The notes beneath the pieces are model-generated. The model was not told where the DNA came from, did no database searches, and was given only the letters and a program-made list of their open reading frames with translations. Shown piece after piece: positions 34,733-49,000 of a stretch of DNA of 64,000 bases. The stretch spans positions 59,149,501 to 59,213,500 of the forward strand of contig CM053810.1 in NCBI GenBank assembly GCA_028671895.1, given 5' to 3'. Within the stretch, counting starts at the first letter, position 1. Each line of letters opens with the position of its first letter. A program made the position numbers and the translations under genes. The stretch is from Oenanthe sinensis (Eukaryota > Streptophyta > Magnoliopsida > Apiales > Apiaceae).

Positions 34733-34742
34733 ATATATATGA
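34733..34742 (-). promoter_or_regulatory. TATA box of the BAHD gene
   Basis: Minus-strand TCATATATATC-type TATA sequence. A start about 30 bp downstream (near 34703) gives a leader of about 55 nt to the ATG at 34648, which supports that start codon. Confidence 0.5.
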
Positions 34743-34749
34743 TTGGAAC

Positions 34750-37700
34750 GCGGTAGGGTACGATTTATGCGTTTTTTTAGGGAATTGTATTATTGATATG
34801 TCACAAAATCATGAAATAAAGATCTTATTTTGGTGTGTTTAAAGTTGGGGTCATTCTACTATATTGCCGGTAAGTACACATTAATCACTTAATTTAAATT
34901 ATTATTTTTTGAGATTTTTGTACATATAAAGAGTTCATTATCATTAATAAATATGAATTAATTAAAATTTGACAACCTACCTTTTATTATTTTTCTTTAA
35001 ACACAGACGAGAAAAACTGTTAAAGGTGTTATATGACCTACAAATACCCACGTATCTTCAAAAGGTTTGTGCCCACGATGGTCAGATCTTTAGGCAACTG
35101 CATGGGGTAAGAGAATAGAGGTCGTGTTTGTTTTTTCTTACAATAAGCAGCTTATAATTTAAAATATATGGAAAATAAATATAAATAAATTTGATAAAAG
35201 TCCGCACTCAACAACTTTTTTATTAAAAAGAAATTTTTAGATAATTTTTTTTAAAAATATAAAATAATTTATATTTATCTTCCTAAATATTATAAATTTT
35301 TTAATTTAATAATAATAACTAATTTAAAATTAAGATTACAAAAAATTTTAACTATAAAAATTATAAAAAAAATGTGTCCGTAATTGAATAAATGCTAATT
35401 TTTAAAGAAATTTCCCGTTATTATATATTGAAAAAGAAATTACAGAATTTATAAATTTTTGTTGGTCTCATCTGTATCATAATACCGGTTCCGCTTCGAA
35501 AAATTAATCATGCATGTGAATAAAATAAAATTTATTGATTAGAATAACGTGTAAGTAATTTGTTTTATTTATTTATTGATCCAAATGACTTATGTTATGA
35601 ATATGAGTAAATAAATTTTTATGGGAAATAATATATCTAATCAGCATTATTTTAGTGAAAATATATAACAAACGATAGATAAGATGACAAGAATTTCAAG
35701 AGGTTGGAAAGGGTAAAAAAACTACTTTATATTCAAATGAGAATTCGTTGGACTATATTTATGAAATAAATTATTATAGGAAGAAACAGAGGGAACATGC
35801 ATCTTATTCTTTAATATCTGTTCCCTTGTGTAAGATTTGTGCGAGATTTTGCTGGCATAACTTTACGAGGAGATAATAATTATAAAATACCAAACATACA
35901 AGTATACAACATATACCACTAGCTTACCTTCGCTTGCTTTGCTTTTGCTGGCTCGTGATATATACCCCTATTTACAACTATGATTAATGCTACGCGCATA
36001 AAATTAATTTATAAAATAGATAAGTGGTTAGGTAATTGTTTTTGCAATAAATTTATTTATTTAGCAAACAAAAGAAAATTAAGTGGTTAGGTAAATTATA
36101 AATAAATGATGTGGTTAGGTAAATTAACTAGTCCGTCGGCGTTTCTTAATTTTAATTTAGTTTTAATTTTATGTTATTTTTCATTCATATTTAAATATTA
36201 TTTCAATTTTTTTGTAATGTTTATCTTTATAATAATAAAATTTTCTTTAAATGTAATAATCTAAATTACAATAGCTATATTCGTTAAACTACTTAATTAA
36301 TTGTATAAAAATAATATAACGATAACTTAAGCTACGAACCCAAAAGAATCATTAAAGTTTTATTCTTATGATATTTAACATATGTGTATTTAACATTCTT
36401 TCTATAAAATTATTTTGTTAAATGAAAAGTGCAACAAAAAGTTAAAATAAAATAATTTAAATAATAGAAAGGTAAAATTTAAATAAAATTTAAATAAAAT
36501 CAAAAAAAAATATAACACCGACAACCTAATTAATATTTTATACAACTAATATGGTCATGAGAAATTTTGTAGGTGCACCTAATATCACTCTTACAGCTAT
36601 ATATATAGCTATTTCGATCTCTTACAGCTATATTTTTTGTTAGTATATGCTTTCGCAACTATTTTATCAATTAAAATAGGTATATTCGAATAATTATTAA
36701 TTTTTGGACTGATTTTTAGTTCAATGTTATACAACTTGGTATAAATAAAATTATGAGTTTGAGACATAACAAGTGGTACAACAATCTCTGCAAAAAATGT
36801 GACGTCTGAAATTTGTTATAAAATTTTTAGCATTTTGTAGGTATCGAACTGGGATATGTTATTCAACTATCCATTATATATTGGATTGTGGTTTTGTAAT
36901 GTAAACCAAAGAAAATTACATTTATTAATGGTATCATTACATTTTTTACTTATGTTTATGATAATCTCAAATTTATAAATTGTTATTCGTAGTACAATTC
37001 TGTTAGTCAAATGTTAAGAAAATACTAAATATTAAGTGTATCATTCATAAAAATCAATTTTACGATGGTATCAAAGAGAGTTTCGTTAAATTTTTACTTT
37101 TTCCTTAAGCCTTGTGAATATATTTATTTGAGTTAATATTATTAATATCTTATCGTACATTGTTTAATACAGTGAAAACGATTGCTAAACATCATTTTGA
37201 TATCAATATAGTAGGTTTATAGGTATTTTTTAATATTTGTCTAATAAAAGTGTACTGTAAATAATAATTTATAAGTTTGAGAGTAACGTAAATAAAAGTT
37301 AAAAAATTAATGATACCATTGATAAAAGTCAATTCTACTATGATAGTATAAAGAATATCCCAAATTATTACTATCATCATTAGATTTAAATCGATTCCTA
37401 AGTGATATACAAAATGCGGCAAGAACATCTCTCAATGGTAATCCGAAGTAAAGGGTAATTTTTGTTTGATAAAATTGCACATCATATAATTACATAACCT
37501 TTGAGTTATCCATGTAGTATGTAGCCATGTATTAATTTCTAAAAATAAATACAGCACACATTTTGAAGTTGTAAGCAACAGTGACGATATATGTGAACTT
37601 TTGGATGAGTGTGTGACAGAGAATATCTAGATGGCCTAGCCTGGATTCGCGTCGGTGAAGATCTATTGGTTGAGTTCTTACAAATTGCATTGGTAATTTC

Positions 37701-40700
37701 TAAAATTTGAATTATATTTTATTTAAATATATTATTATTTTTAAATTTCATGAAGTGTATTTTGATAATCTGAAAATATATATTCAGTGATTATACTAAT
37801 TTTTAAACAATCTATGTTTGATAAGAAAACTTCATATATGTGCGTAAATCCTCTAAATCAAAAGAATTATATATAATTTTGTTGACAACTTATATGAGAT
37901 ATCTAATAGTTGAAGATAGAAAATTAATTAGAAAATATGTATAAAAATATAATAATAATATGAAATAAAATCATTTTCTAAAAATATGATCTTGCAAATT
38001 AATTAATTAAATTAAATATGCATAAAAGTATAATAATAAATTAATTAATTGTATATAAGGGTATAATAATAATTTAAAAATTAGAATTAATTAACTGCTC
38101 ACATGACAATAGCAAATGGCGTGTGACGTGAGTTGAAATAAAATCATTCCTAAGAAGTGTATGTTGTGTTATTATATAATAAGGAGATTTATTGATGAAA
38201 TTTATCATTTAGTACCTGATATATATGCTATATAATTGTTATTTATCATTCAATATTTAATATATGGGTTCTGGTCCCTGATAATCGATTGTATGAATCA
38301 TCTATCTGCTATAATTTTACGCGGATAACATTAATATGTGAAATTTTTGTGAATGCAAGGGACCATGTCATCATTTTTGTGAATGCGGGGACCATGTCAT
38401 CTATCCGCGCCTGGAGGTTAGCTAGGAATTTTCCTATTCGCAGAAAAAAGCGCTGGATAGATGGTTAGTCAACCATCGCATTTCAGGGACCAAAACACTT
38501 ACTCCCACCAATTTGTTTACATTTGAGTTGGGCACGGAGATTAAGAAAATTGTATAAAATAGCATGAAAGAGAAGGAAAAGTGGGTAAAGTGATGAGGTC
38601 AATTGATATTTAATTGATAAATTTGAAATGGGGGAGGAAAATAGTGGATGAAAGTAAATTTTATAATATAAAAATTTACTATTTTTGTAAAATTTTAAAA
38701 TATAAAAAATTGGGTGGAACATCCAAAAAAAAAATCGATAAATAACTGGATGAGAAAGATGGAGTAACATATTAGTATATATTAGTATAGTACTCCAAAA
38801 TCATTCATTCATTTAATTTCAGAAATAACAGTCTAACATTAAATTAAAAAATTGAGACGGCATTGATTAATAACCGAACTTAAATAACTGGTCCGTCCAC
38901 AACATACGACACATACACGATTAATGATTGATATTAAAATGCTAAATGCACAATTAATGATTTTGATATAAAGATTAGTTACCGTTAATATTTGATTTGT
39001 AATTTTACCTACCAGCAGATTCCACGGTCCAAAATACAGATGCACAAAAATCAAATTATCACGGAATCGGATTGGATTATAAAATATTCAGATTTTTTTA
39101 AATCGGATCGGATTGGGATTTTATGAAAATAAACGGGGCTGAACTTGATTTCTTCCAAAAATATTAGACCAGTTTTAACCCCAAGAATGGGGAGAGACTT
39201 GACCCGGATTTTTTTTAATATTCAGTTATTAATATTTTTAATTTTATAAATAAAAATAATTTTTGTTACTGAATATATTTGAATTTTATCTATTTTTAAA
39301 ATATTAAAAAAATATTGAATAAAAGTATAAATATTTTATTAAAAATTAAAAGGAAATTTAAATATTATTCTAATTATTTGAAATTTCAGGATAAAATTCA
39401 GGTCGGATCGAGATTAATCTGTGTCAAGTTGAATTTTTTCCGAATCAAATCAGGTCAAAACTTTTGAAAAAGTATATGGTTTGTTTCGTTTCCAGGACCG
39501 GATCAAATCCGGACCAAACATTTTTTGATTAATTTTTTTATAAATCAAATTAAACAAATATTTTGAATTCAAATTTTGTGTACATCTCTCATCCATGTTG
39601 GCATACCATTTACTCTTGTACTTGAGCAGGTGGTAGCAGCTTTACTTTCATATAATACTTGATAAATATTTTTAAAGATGTTTACTCTTACCCTTTTTTT
39701 ATATGTCGTTTTGTTTTCTATCACATGTATTTATATTCTTTCATCATATAATAAAAATTATTGTTTTTAAAATGATCATTTTTTAAATTAAAATATTGAT
39801 TATATATTTAATTCAAAATAATTAAAAATAATAAATTTTACTAATACGATCAAAACACCTAAAAATGTATTTCAAAAATCAAAACAAAATATAAAAGAAA
39901 CAGATGGAGTAGTTCATATAAACATATTTTCTCAGATTCAGGACATCTAAAAATATGAGTGGCAATGCTAGAAACTTCAAAAAAAATATTTTTAAAATAT
40001 TTTCTCAAATCAAACAGTGTTAACATGACAGAATAATTTTTTTTAATTGATATGATTATTGTGAATATAAGGAAAAATCATTGCATTTATTATTTTCATA
40101 ATCAATTAAAATTTTCAATATATTATAATATTATATCACTGCCACATTATTTGAAAATCGGGTATCTATCATTACTCTAAAAATATATCAGCAATTGCAT
40201 TTATAAAATGAATTTCTGTCATTTACTTTTTTGATGATTTATATGAGTGCTAAATATCTTACGGAATAAAAGAATCGAAATCCTAATCTAGCTTAAATAC
40301 GAGCGTCCATCTACTGATTCTCATCCACCATCTCACACTATCAAATATCAAAAAATACTTCACATCATGAATATAAAATTTGTGTTTATATTGACAGCTT
40401 CCCATGTTCTTGCACATGAAGCAATATTACAAATATACAATAGTTTCCCGCGTAATTGGGTATCACTATAGCCTAGCCTGCACGACAACTCTAGATTTCA
40501 ACCAAAAAAATCCATTATTTCCCGGCTCATTATGAACGGCGGCACAAAATCCACAGAAATACGTTAACATCATGTGTTGCTTCAATCTTGAATTTACGTA
40601 GAAAAAACACATGAAAGAAAAACAGCGGCTCAACTGGGGTCACAGACAGCATCTAATAGTCACTGGTTAAGTTTGGTCCACATTTATATATCTTTCCAAA

Positions 40701-42841
40701 CGGTCCATAATACTCCAGGTGCCTTCACAAACGAGTTTCAATATAAAACTTGAATTGATAAAATATGAAATTAATACAAATATTATGCATAAAATATTTG
40801 AATGAAAATAATTTTTTCTTACAAACCAACGACATCAGGTATCTCTCCCATCAACTATTTGTATGTTTGTTTATCTGTACCGAGTATGAGAAATCAAAGA
40901 TGTCCGTAGTGGAATTCCTCCTTGATTTTGTACAATTTTTTCTCATTTCTTAATATTAAGAGTTTCGAAATTGAACTTGTAATGGAGACATTTTAGTATG
41001 AATTTTTAAAATTTTAATATATTTGTATCTATTTCTTTTTAAAAGGAATAGTTGAAAAATAGATATAGCGCCTGTGTCAAGAGAAATTAAGAATGTTCTA
41101 TGTCTATTAGATTCGCTGTACCAAAAACACGTAAATATTTGAATGGAATTGATCTTTACACACAAATATACGGATACAATTGATTTTAGGAGTTCCAGCA
41201 TTTTAAAATAATATATTTTAGCGAAGATTTAAGAATAACAGGAATTGGTTGAACGGAACTAGTCAATACGATTAAGTACATATATAATGCATTGCAAGTT
41301 CAACAAACAATATCACTGTTGATGAAAATTTCTCCGGCAATTGCTGATATGATAAACATTTAAACCAGGTCAGATCTTGAGAACATATAATAGTATTCCA
41401 TACCAAATCCAGGTCTTTTGAAAATCAAAATGTTAGATTGACTAGGTAGTTCTTTATAATAGTCAAATGTATTGGATTATTATATATGTACATGTACTCC
41501 CTAGATTGATTGCCATCTTCACTTCTTTAGAATGGTATGATCAACATACTTTGCCTAGCGGAGAAGTAAAGAAAAGTAAAAGAACACATCAATATAATAA
41601 CTCTTATCTAGTTGATCTAGTCAGAAGTATCTGCAAATCAACAAATTAGTCAGGCATTTGATACTATAATATACTAAATATTACGAATTCCTCCATATAA
41701 CACCTGTATTCTTTGAATGTGCTCCTTCAAAGCCCAGACTTTTCTTGGCAGCCAGTGCCAGAAGAAATATTAGCTTAGGTCCAAGACAAACATGTACATG
41801 GCGAGTCCACAGAAAATAGCATCTTCTTTATTTTCCGTCACAAATTCACACACAAGGTTGCAATGCATTAAGGTCACTGTACGTAGTATAGGAATGATAC
41901 AAGTCACAGCAGGAACATTCCAATTAACGAGAAGCCGACTGGTATCTATTATTGTATACAGAAAGACAAGATGCAATATCATGATATGCAGCATCATTGA
42001 TCATAATGAATGAAGATCGAAACGTTTTATTAGGTTACTGAATCTAGTGATCACGTTATTACCTAGATTAAGCAAAACTAACATAAGCAAGACATTGGCT
42101 AATTCCAGTATAGCAATCTTTTCAAGGATTAAAAAGTTACCAAGACCCAAGTAGCAACATAAAATTTATAATTTGAAGCATTATAACCTGCTATTGGAAA
42201 AAACACATGTAAACTAGAATGTGACGTACAATAAGTGGGAACACAATTACCCAAGTAAATCTTCTTGAAACTCACCTTTCTAGCTAATAATGAATACAAC
42301 CAATGAGAAACATGATTAGAAAACAGCAAGTCTGATTTACTCTAGTGACTGACACATAAATTGAGCACTAGAAATTATATCTTGAGGTAAACCAACAATG
42401 TACCAGTCACATAAAATATAATAAATCTTCACTGAAGTTGCAATGATTATCTTGCACTGTCGTGCATTTTGCTAATGATTGACTTGTTTTTAGTATAAAA
42501 TGTGCTGCAAGCAAATACTCACAAGCTATTGACCCATAAAAAGTAAGCTTGGACATGATACATTTTGTTTTGTATGTCCGTGTCAACCTGTGTATATTAT
42601 ATTGATGAAGAATGAGACTCACCCAGTGAGAGAGGAATGTCCTCCAAGTGGCAGAAAATCAGGACTTGATCAACTATCAATCTTATATATTACCTACAAT
42701 AACAGTACAAACAGAAGCAGTCAATAGTCCACCATAATATTTTAGTTTACTGCTCTCTTTATATTAACATGTGAGTTTATTTCAGAACATTTAAATCTAG
42801 CACATAATTGATTACGTAAAAGCAATAAATATAACAACTAT
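34750..42841. other. 8-kb intergenic region without recognisable gene
   Basis: Mostly AT-rich. Small features only: three gtggttaggtaa words at 36025-36120; a partial tandem duplication of ggaccatgtcatc with a ttttgtgaatgc linker at 38345-38402; two related blocks at 37036-37085 and 37308-37360 (atcattcataaaaatcaattttac type). The last kilobase (41.7-42.8 kb) is less AT-rich and may include promoter or 5' UTR of the U-box gene. I found no coding evidence in it on either strand. Confidence 0.5.
39038..39592. mobile_element. Possible degraded MITE
   Basis: The left end agatgcacaaaaatc and the reverse complement of the right end, agatgtacacaaaatttg, are alignable. The interior repeats atcggattgg, ggatcgg and aaatcagg words. 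No target duplication is clear. Confidence 0.3.
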
Positions 42842-44881
42842 ATGGATATAAATCTACCTCCTCTTATGATATCTTCAGGCTTTCTTCCAGTTGGGTCTTT
42901 GCTGGAATCATTGATCCATATCTCCAATGAAGTTGCATCGATGGAAAGGTTTCCAACTGTACAGGTTAAGAATATCTCAATGATGATAAGAAGAGTTAAA
43001 CTTCTTTCTTTATTATTTCAAGAAATACAAGAAACAAATTCCCCTCTTCTACTATCATCAATCTTGTGTCTCACTGAGCTATATTCTGTGATTAGAAGAG
43101 TGAAAATATTGATAGATGGCTGCAAAGAAGGTAGTGTGTTGTGGAACCTTATGCAAACAGATCTTATCTCAACTCAATATCATGCAACTGTCAAAGAGAT
43201 GGGAAGCGCACTAGATATCTTACCTCTTAGCTTTCTTAATATAACAACAGACACAAAAGAGCAGATTGAGCTTCTTCTCAAGCAAGCAACGAGGGTTGCA
43301 TTGTTTCTTGAACCTCAAGAGATTCAGAGAAGGCACGAGCTTCTCCTAGTGATGGCTAACTATACTGACGGAAAGAAGAAAAGCAAGGGCTTGACTGATT
43401 TTGAGGCAGTGAAACAGATACTGATCAGCATTGGTGTGAGAAGTCTATCGGATTTTGAGGAAGAAATTTCAAAGCTCAAGGCTGAAGCCAAGAAGCAGGC
43501 AGGAACAGGTGGCATCATCGCAGTTTCCAAGATTAACAATCTTATATCCCTTGTTTCATTGTTGAAATCGATGATATTCAGCATGGAGAGAAATGACAGT
43601 GTCCCGGAGGATCTAAATCTATCCTCAGCATTAAATTGGCAACATGATCATTTTCCATCATCTCACTCGTCATTCAACATCCCCGATGAGTACCGTTGCC
43701 CAATTTCACTAGACCTGATGAAGGATCCAGTCATAGTAGCATCAGGACACACTTATGATCGAAATTCAATTGCCCAATGGATAAATACAGGGCATCACAC
43801 ATGCCCTATGAGTGGGCAGAGACTGAATCATATGGCACTCATAGCAAATTATGCACTCAAGAGTCTAATACATCAGTGGTGCCAACAAAACAACATAACG
43901 ATACCAGAATCTATATCTCCTTCAGACTTGAAGCGGAGCAGTGGCAAGAGAGCGTTACATGAGAAATCTGTTGATCACATTTCTTCCACAAAAACTGCAA
44001 GTGAGGCAATTAAGATGACGGCAGAATTCCTAGTGGGGAAACTAGCTACAGGATCACCAGACATCCAAAGACAAGCTGCATATGAGCTCCGTTTACTCGC
44101 AAAAACTGGTATGGAAAATCGCAGGATGATTGCAGAAGCAGGAGCAATACCATTTCTGGTCACACTGCTAGGCTCCCATGACTCAAGAATCCAGTGGGAT
44201 GCAGTCACTGCTCTACTAAACCTTTCAATATTTGACAAAAACAAGACCTTAATAATAGCTGCTGGATCACTTGAAAACATAATACACGTTCTTCAATCGG
44301 GGAGAACAATGGAGGCAAGGGAAAATGCTGCAGCAGCAATCTTCAGCTTGTCTATAGTAGACGATTACAAGGTAACCATTGGTGCACATCCTAGAGCAAT
44401 TCCTGCTTTGGTGGAGCTCCTTGGAGATGGCACTACAGCTGGAAAAAGGGATGCTGCAACAGCACTTTTTAACCTTGCAGTTTATAATGTAAATAAGGCT
44501 AGTGTTGTGATTTCCGGGGCTGTTCCTTTGCTCATTGATCTCTTGATGGATGACAAGGCAGGTATAACTGATGATGCATTAGCACTTCTTGTGATGCTTT
44601 TGGGGTGCTCTGAAGGATTGGACGAAATCAGGAAGAGTAGAGTACTGGTGCCTCTTCTTATTGATTTGTTGAGATTTGGATCCCCCAAGGGCAAGGAGAA
44701 TTCTATAACCCTTCTATTAGGCCTCTGTAAAAAGAGTGGTGAAGAAGTTGCAAGGAGATTAATAATGAATCCAAGAAGCATTCCTTCTCTCCAAAGCTTG
44801 GCTGCTGATGGAACATTAAAAGCTCGAAGAAAAGCTGATGCTCTGCTTCGATTACTCGAAAGATATTGTTCCCAATCTTGA
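42842..44881 (+). CDS. U-box/ARM-repeat E3 ubiquitin ligase (679 aa), PUB16/17-like
   Basis: Plant U-box protein with the standard order: an N-terminal helical UND-type region (about 15-270), a U-box from residue 281 (PDEYRCPISLDLMKDPVIV, then HTYDRNSIAQW and TCPMSGQ), and armadillo repeats from about 385 to 675 (IPFLVTLL, AVTALLNLSIFDKNK, IPALVELL). It would recruit an E2 through the U-box and substrates through ARM. The single exon, length and architecture place it in the group of Arabidopsis PUB16 to PUB19; PUB16-like is my best guess from recall, not from a search. The ATG at 42842 precedes the full UND region and no earlier in-frame Met is needed. Known relatives act in defence and stress signalling. 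Confidence 0.9.
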   Translation: MDINLPPLMISSGFLPVGSLLESLIHISNEVASMERFPTVQVKNISMMIRRVKLLSLLFQEIQETNSPLLLSSILCLTELYSVIRRVKILIDGCKEGSVLWNLMQTDLISTQYHATVKEMGSALDILPLSFLNITTDTKEQIELLLKQATRVALFLEPQEIQRRHELLLVMANYTDGKKKSKGLTDFEAVKQILISIGVRSLSDFEEEISKLKAEAKKQAGTGGIIAVSKINNLISLVSLLKSMIFSMERNDSVPEDLNLSSALNWQHDHFPSSHSSFNIPDEYRCPISLDLMKDPVIVASGHTYDRNSIAQWINTGHHTCPMSGQRLNHMALIANYALKSLIHQWCQQNNITIPESISPSDLKRSSGKRALHEKSVDHISSTKTASEAIKMTAEFLVGKLATGSPDIQRQAAYELRLLAKTGMENRRMIAEAGAIPFLVTLLGSHDSRIQWDAVTALLNLSIFDKNKTLIIAAGSLENIIHVLQSGRTMEARENAAAAIFSLSIVDDYKVTIGAHPRAIPALVELLGDGTTAGKRDAATALFNLAVYNVNKASVVISGAVPLLIDLLMDDKAGITDDALALLVMLLGCSEGLDEIRKSRVLVPLLIDLLRFGSPKGKENSITLLLGLCKKSGEEVARRLIMNPRSIPSLQSLAADGTLKARRKADALLRLLERYCSQS

Positions 44882-46018
44882 AATCCTGTCAGATAAGAGA
44901 GACAATCGAGTTTAAACAGAATTTATAATTGAAAAGAGAGAAATGTAAATTTGTGGAGATAGTTTTATGACATATTGAAACTGTGTTTCTGCTACAGTCA
45001 CTGGACCTTGCACATATATCTAATGATACAACTACTAAAAAATCACTAACCTAGTTTGCTAAATTTTTAACATAAATATGATCTAAATTTAACATGTGCA
45101 ATTTCCCAGTTTCATGATGTAGTTGTACTATAATTGAGACTTTTCTGCAGCATATGATACTAAAAGAAGCAGCTTTGTTGCCATATACTTTACCATTATC
45201 CTAAGCTCTATCCCAAATAGTAAAGACAAAATCCAGAAACTATAAGATTAAAAAGACACTCTATGATCTGCAATAGCAACAAGTCCTTAAAAAAAACTTA
45301 AAACCACAGTACAGCATTCATAGTAACAAGTTGTTACGATGGCAATAAACATGATAACAACTCTACCTTGAATTTGAGGCTTTGATGAAACTAGATCCAA
45401 GATTCACTTGATCTACAATGATTAATAGCAAGTACTGACAATGCCTTAGACACAGCAAAAGTGCAAAACCAATAATAGAGACCCGTAATCTCAATAAGAT
45501 GATACATAGTTTTGATTGGCAATCTAGTGGCTTACTGTTCAAATTGAAGTGAGACATCACTTCTACAACCCTGAAAGCAGATTTGCACCAACGCGAATGT
45601 AAGCATCTATAATAGATAGCACAAAATGGAAAAGAATCTGGCAACAATATAATTTGATTTTTAATTTAGGGTTCATTACTTCACTTTGATTCAAAACGAA
45701 TCATCATAAAAAATCAACTTGACGAGGAACAAGAGATAAATAAGCTAAATTTACACTATTATAAATGTTGCGATGACAACTGATTTACAGATAATTTACA
45801 GGGAAGTTACAATGGCAGCAGCCTGCACCGTCTACAATAAAAAAGCCTCCAACTCAAACACTATGAAATAATGTTTTTACTACAGCAATGAGTAAATACT
45901 TAAGAAAATGGTGGTTTAACTTCTGTTTAACCAATACAATCGGAGGCCGGGTGAGTGAACTTTGAGTCCATTTGTGAACTTTGATTCACAAGTTAAAGTC
46001 AAGTATGTGGTTAGTCTT
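44882..46018. other. 3' flanks of the converging U-box and UGP3 genes
   Basis: The two genes converge here. Left part: U-box 3' UTR. Right part: UGP3 3' UTR just left of 46019. The minus-strand open frame at 45363-45647 has no family features and lies in this non-coding space. Confidence 0.5.
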
Positions 46019-49000
46019 CTAACACTCCACCATTTTCAATTGCACGTGACTGTCTTCTATGTTGTACTTCCAAAACCAGCTTCCGCTATCCATCAAGTCT
46101 TTTTTGATAGGTTTTAAAAAGACTGATAAGCCTGAACCAGAAATTTATAAGAGTACCAGTATAAAAGCGAATTTAACTGCGCAAAAAAAAACTTATATGT
46201 ACAAATGTTTATGTTCCCACTAGATGCATCATGCATCTATGCAAATTTACATGCCGACCGCTGAGCAATGATCACTCTACATATAGGAGGGAGAGGTAGA
46301 TGACCTTATGGTTCTATATATAGGAGGGAGAGATAGATGACTTTATGGTTAAGAATTTAATTGATATAGATATCATTTATCTTGAAGTCAGATAGAGAAT
46401 TGAGAAAATGGACCATCACAACAACATACAAAAGAGGCAGAAGAAAATGAAAAATACTCATCTATCTAGTGTTACCCAACCAAGAATATATATAGAATGA
46501 TACACTGGTCAAGCAAAGCAATACTATACTAATGTGGTAAAAAAAATTGAAACAAAAATTCGAGCACCATAACATAGTTTTCGCAAGAACAATATATAGA
46601 AGGGCTAGCCTAGCAGATATCCGTAGTCCATAGTTACCAATGGTCAAGGGTTCAAGCCTCATGGAGGCAAATGTGTACGTGAGTATTTAAATTTCTTGTA
46701 ATTAACTTTTCCCAATATCTATACTATATTATTAAAGCCAAAACAATAAAAGTTTTGGAAACAATAAAAGTTTTGGTTAGTCGGTGTTTGAGTCATTGGG
46801 CCGATTCTTTTAAAATAATAATTTAGATTATTTAGTCTTTTAGGCCTAATTATTATATCAAGAATATAAACTTTTTAAATTAAGATATTATATATGGACT
46901 TTTTAAAATAAGATTTTAGATGTAATATTATTGATGAGTAATGTCATTCGATCTGTTTGTTCTTTTAAAATAATAATATAGATTATTTAGTCTTTGAACC
47001 AAATTAGATGTTAGATGTAATAATATATATGAGTTATTCTTTCGGGCTGGATTATTTAATCTTTTGGGTCGAATTAAAATTATAAAAATATGGATTTTAA
47101 AAAAATAAGTTATTATATAGTAATAGTATCGATGAGCCATTCTTTCATACCGGATTAAAATAATAAAATTTTGAATTATATAATAACATCTTTGATACTA
47201 TAATATTATATATATGTCAACTACATGTACGACTTAATATATTACGATATTTTGTATATGTTCAATATGATATAAAATTTAAATTTAAGTTTTACATATG
47301 TTAATTTTTATTTGAAATTGATTTATAGTCAAAACCTATGTGTCTCTGTGTGTGTGTGTGTGTGGAACATAGATACATTAATAAATGGAGGAAAACAAAC
47401 AAAAATATATTGTACGTAGCTGGAGAACATGCAAGGAATTGCTAGTGGCTACTGCTAAAACATAGCTCATAACTGGTAGATATACTGGACAGTGACTATG
47501 ACACATCATGCAGGAACACCTTATTTAAATACACAGGGTGGCCATCTTCTATGATATTTAATAATACAAATGCATTAGTGTTTTATACTCTCTAAGGTAG
47601 TGCCAGGCATTGAATGCACACATATTATCAGTCCATTTTATACTCTTTAGGGTAGTGTCAGACACTAAAGCACATATATTTTACAGTCCAAGCTATCTTC
47701 TTGTTGTTTCTATTTCTTACTATTATTTTTTAAGTCAGGGGTCTCTAAGGTGACAACCACTATTCTACTCCTTGGAGTAGGGGTAACTGGGTAAGGTTGT
47801 GTTCATCTCTTTTTTGTTTGGTTAGGTATAACTCCAAACAAAGATCGCATGCCTCAATATTTATCACAGCCAAATACAACATGACAGCTATCAGTAGCAA
47901 TCACAATAATATCGAGGACACCAACTTTTGGAAAACATATTTAGAGGAAAGACAGAAAATTTGATTTGGTTTTGACAATAGCCAGAGAACAAATAGAGGA
48001 TGGTTGGTCTTAACCATGATAGAATAAATGATAAATATACTGTAGTAATTACATTTACAACAAGAACAATATATTCAACCTTCTATTTTTATATCAGAAA
48101 ATATATAGAAGGCTGACACTATTATATATAACCAATTAACCATTATGATCTTCAGAGCATAACTTGAGTGAAAGGAAAATAAATTTTCACTTCATACCAA
48201 TTTAACAGAAATTATACCAACATAGTTCTCAAGAAAACTGTACTTCAAAACATAGACACATACACAACATATACATATGTAGTTATCTAATCACCTGAAC
48301 TTGCTGATGAAATCTTCATGCTATAGCCACTGGGGACATCAAATGTATGATTACCCTGCATGAATTAAGAGCATAAGTAAAATTCAAAATTTCTGTTTTT
48401 GAAATCAAAGTACATGTCTTGGTTTTTATCAGACTTGGTAATAGCTTTGATTAGTGGAAAGTGAACATCTGACCAATAAGAGGAATAAGCTATACATCTT
48501 GATATGAAGACTTTATATTGGTAAGTACTTCAAATTAAGGACATATAGAATATTGTAGGCAGGGTAATTGTGTATATACGAATACCTAGAGATGATGAGT
48601 TCATTTTCTTGACCAGGATTAATATGGCAGTAAACTGTTTGTTAAGGTGCTAAGCTAACATGTGTAACAAGTTAATGATGCCCTCATCAAGCAGTCTTTA
48701 CTTCACGAACCTGAAAATTTAACTCATCACATTTGATAATAAAATAGCCTAATAGTCAATCTAACCTGCAGAATTACATCCACGGCTTCAAATTCTGCAT
48801 TTCCGTGCAGTATGACCTTGAGGGCCTCAAACCGCTGGACCTCATGCTTCCAGTAGATGTTATCACTTGAATTCCAGTCAATTCCGTCATTCACTACTTT
48901 AACATTCTCTAACTTACATCTTCCGCACCTGCAGGAATGAGGTTGACTTTCTAACATATATATTAACTACCTCAGATTATGTTCCTAATTTTTACAAAAC

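Noticed and set aside
41770..42013. Opposing open frames of 75 and 73 aa upstream of the U-box gene
   Set aside because: No recognisable motif and mutual shadows; no splice-supported extension found.
46601..46710. Possible tRNA-derived SINE (tagcctagcag ... ggttcaagcc)
   Set aside because: A-box-like and B-box-like words are present at plausible spacing, but there is no poly-A or simple tail and no target duplication; too weak to list.
48289..48294. Stop codon after Gly-Asp as the end of UGP3
   Set aside because: The downstream exon at 46019-46131 joins in phase and supplies the family C terminus, so this stop is intronic.
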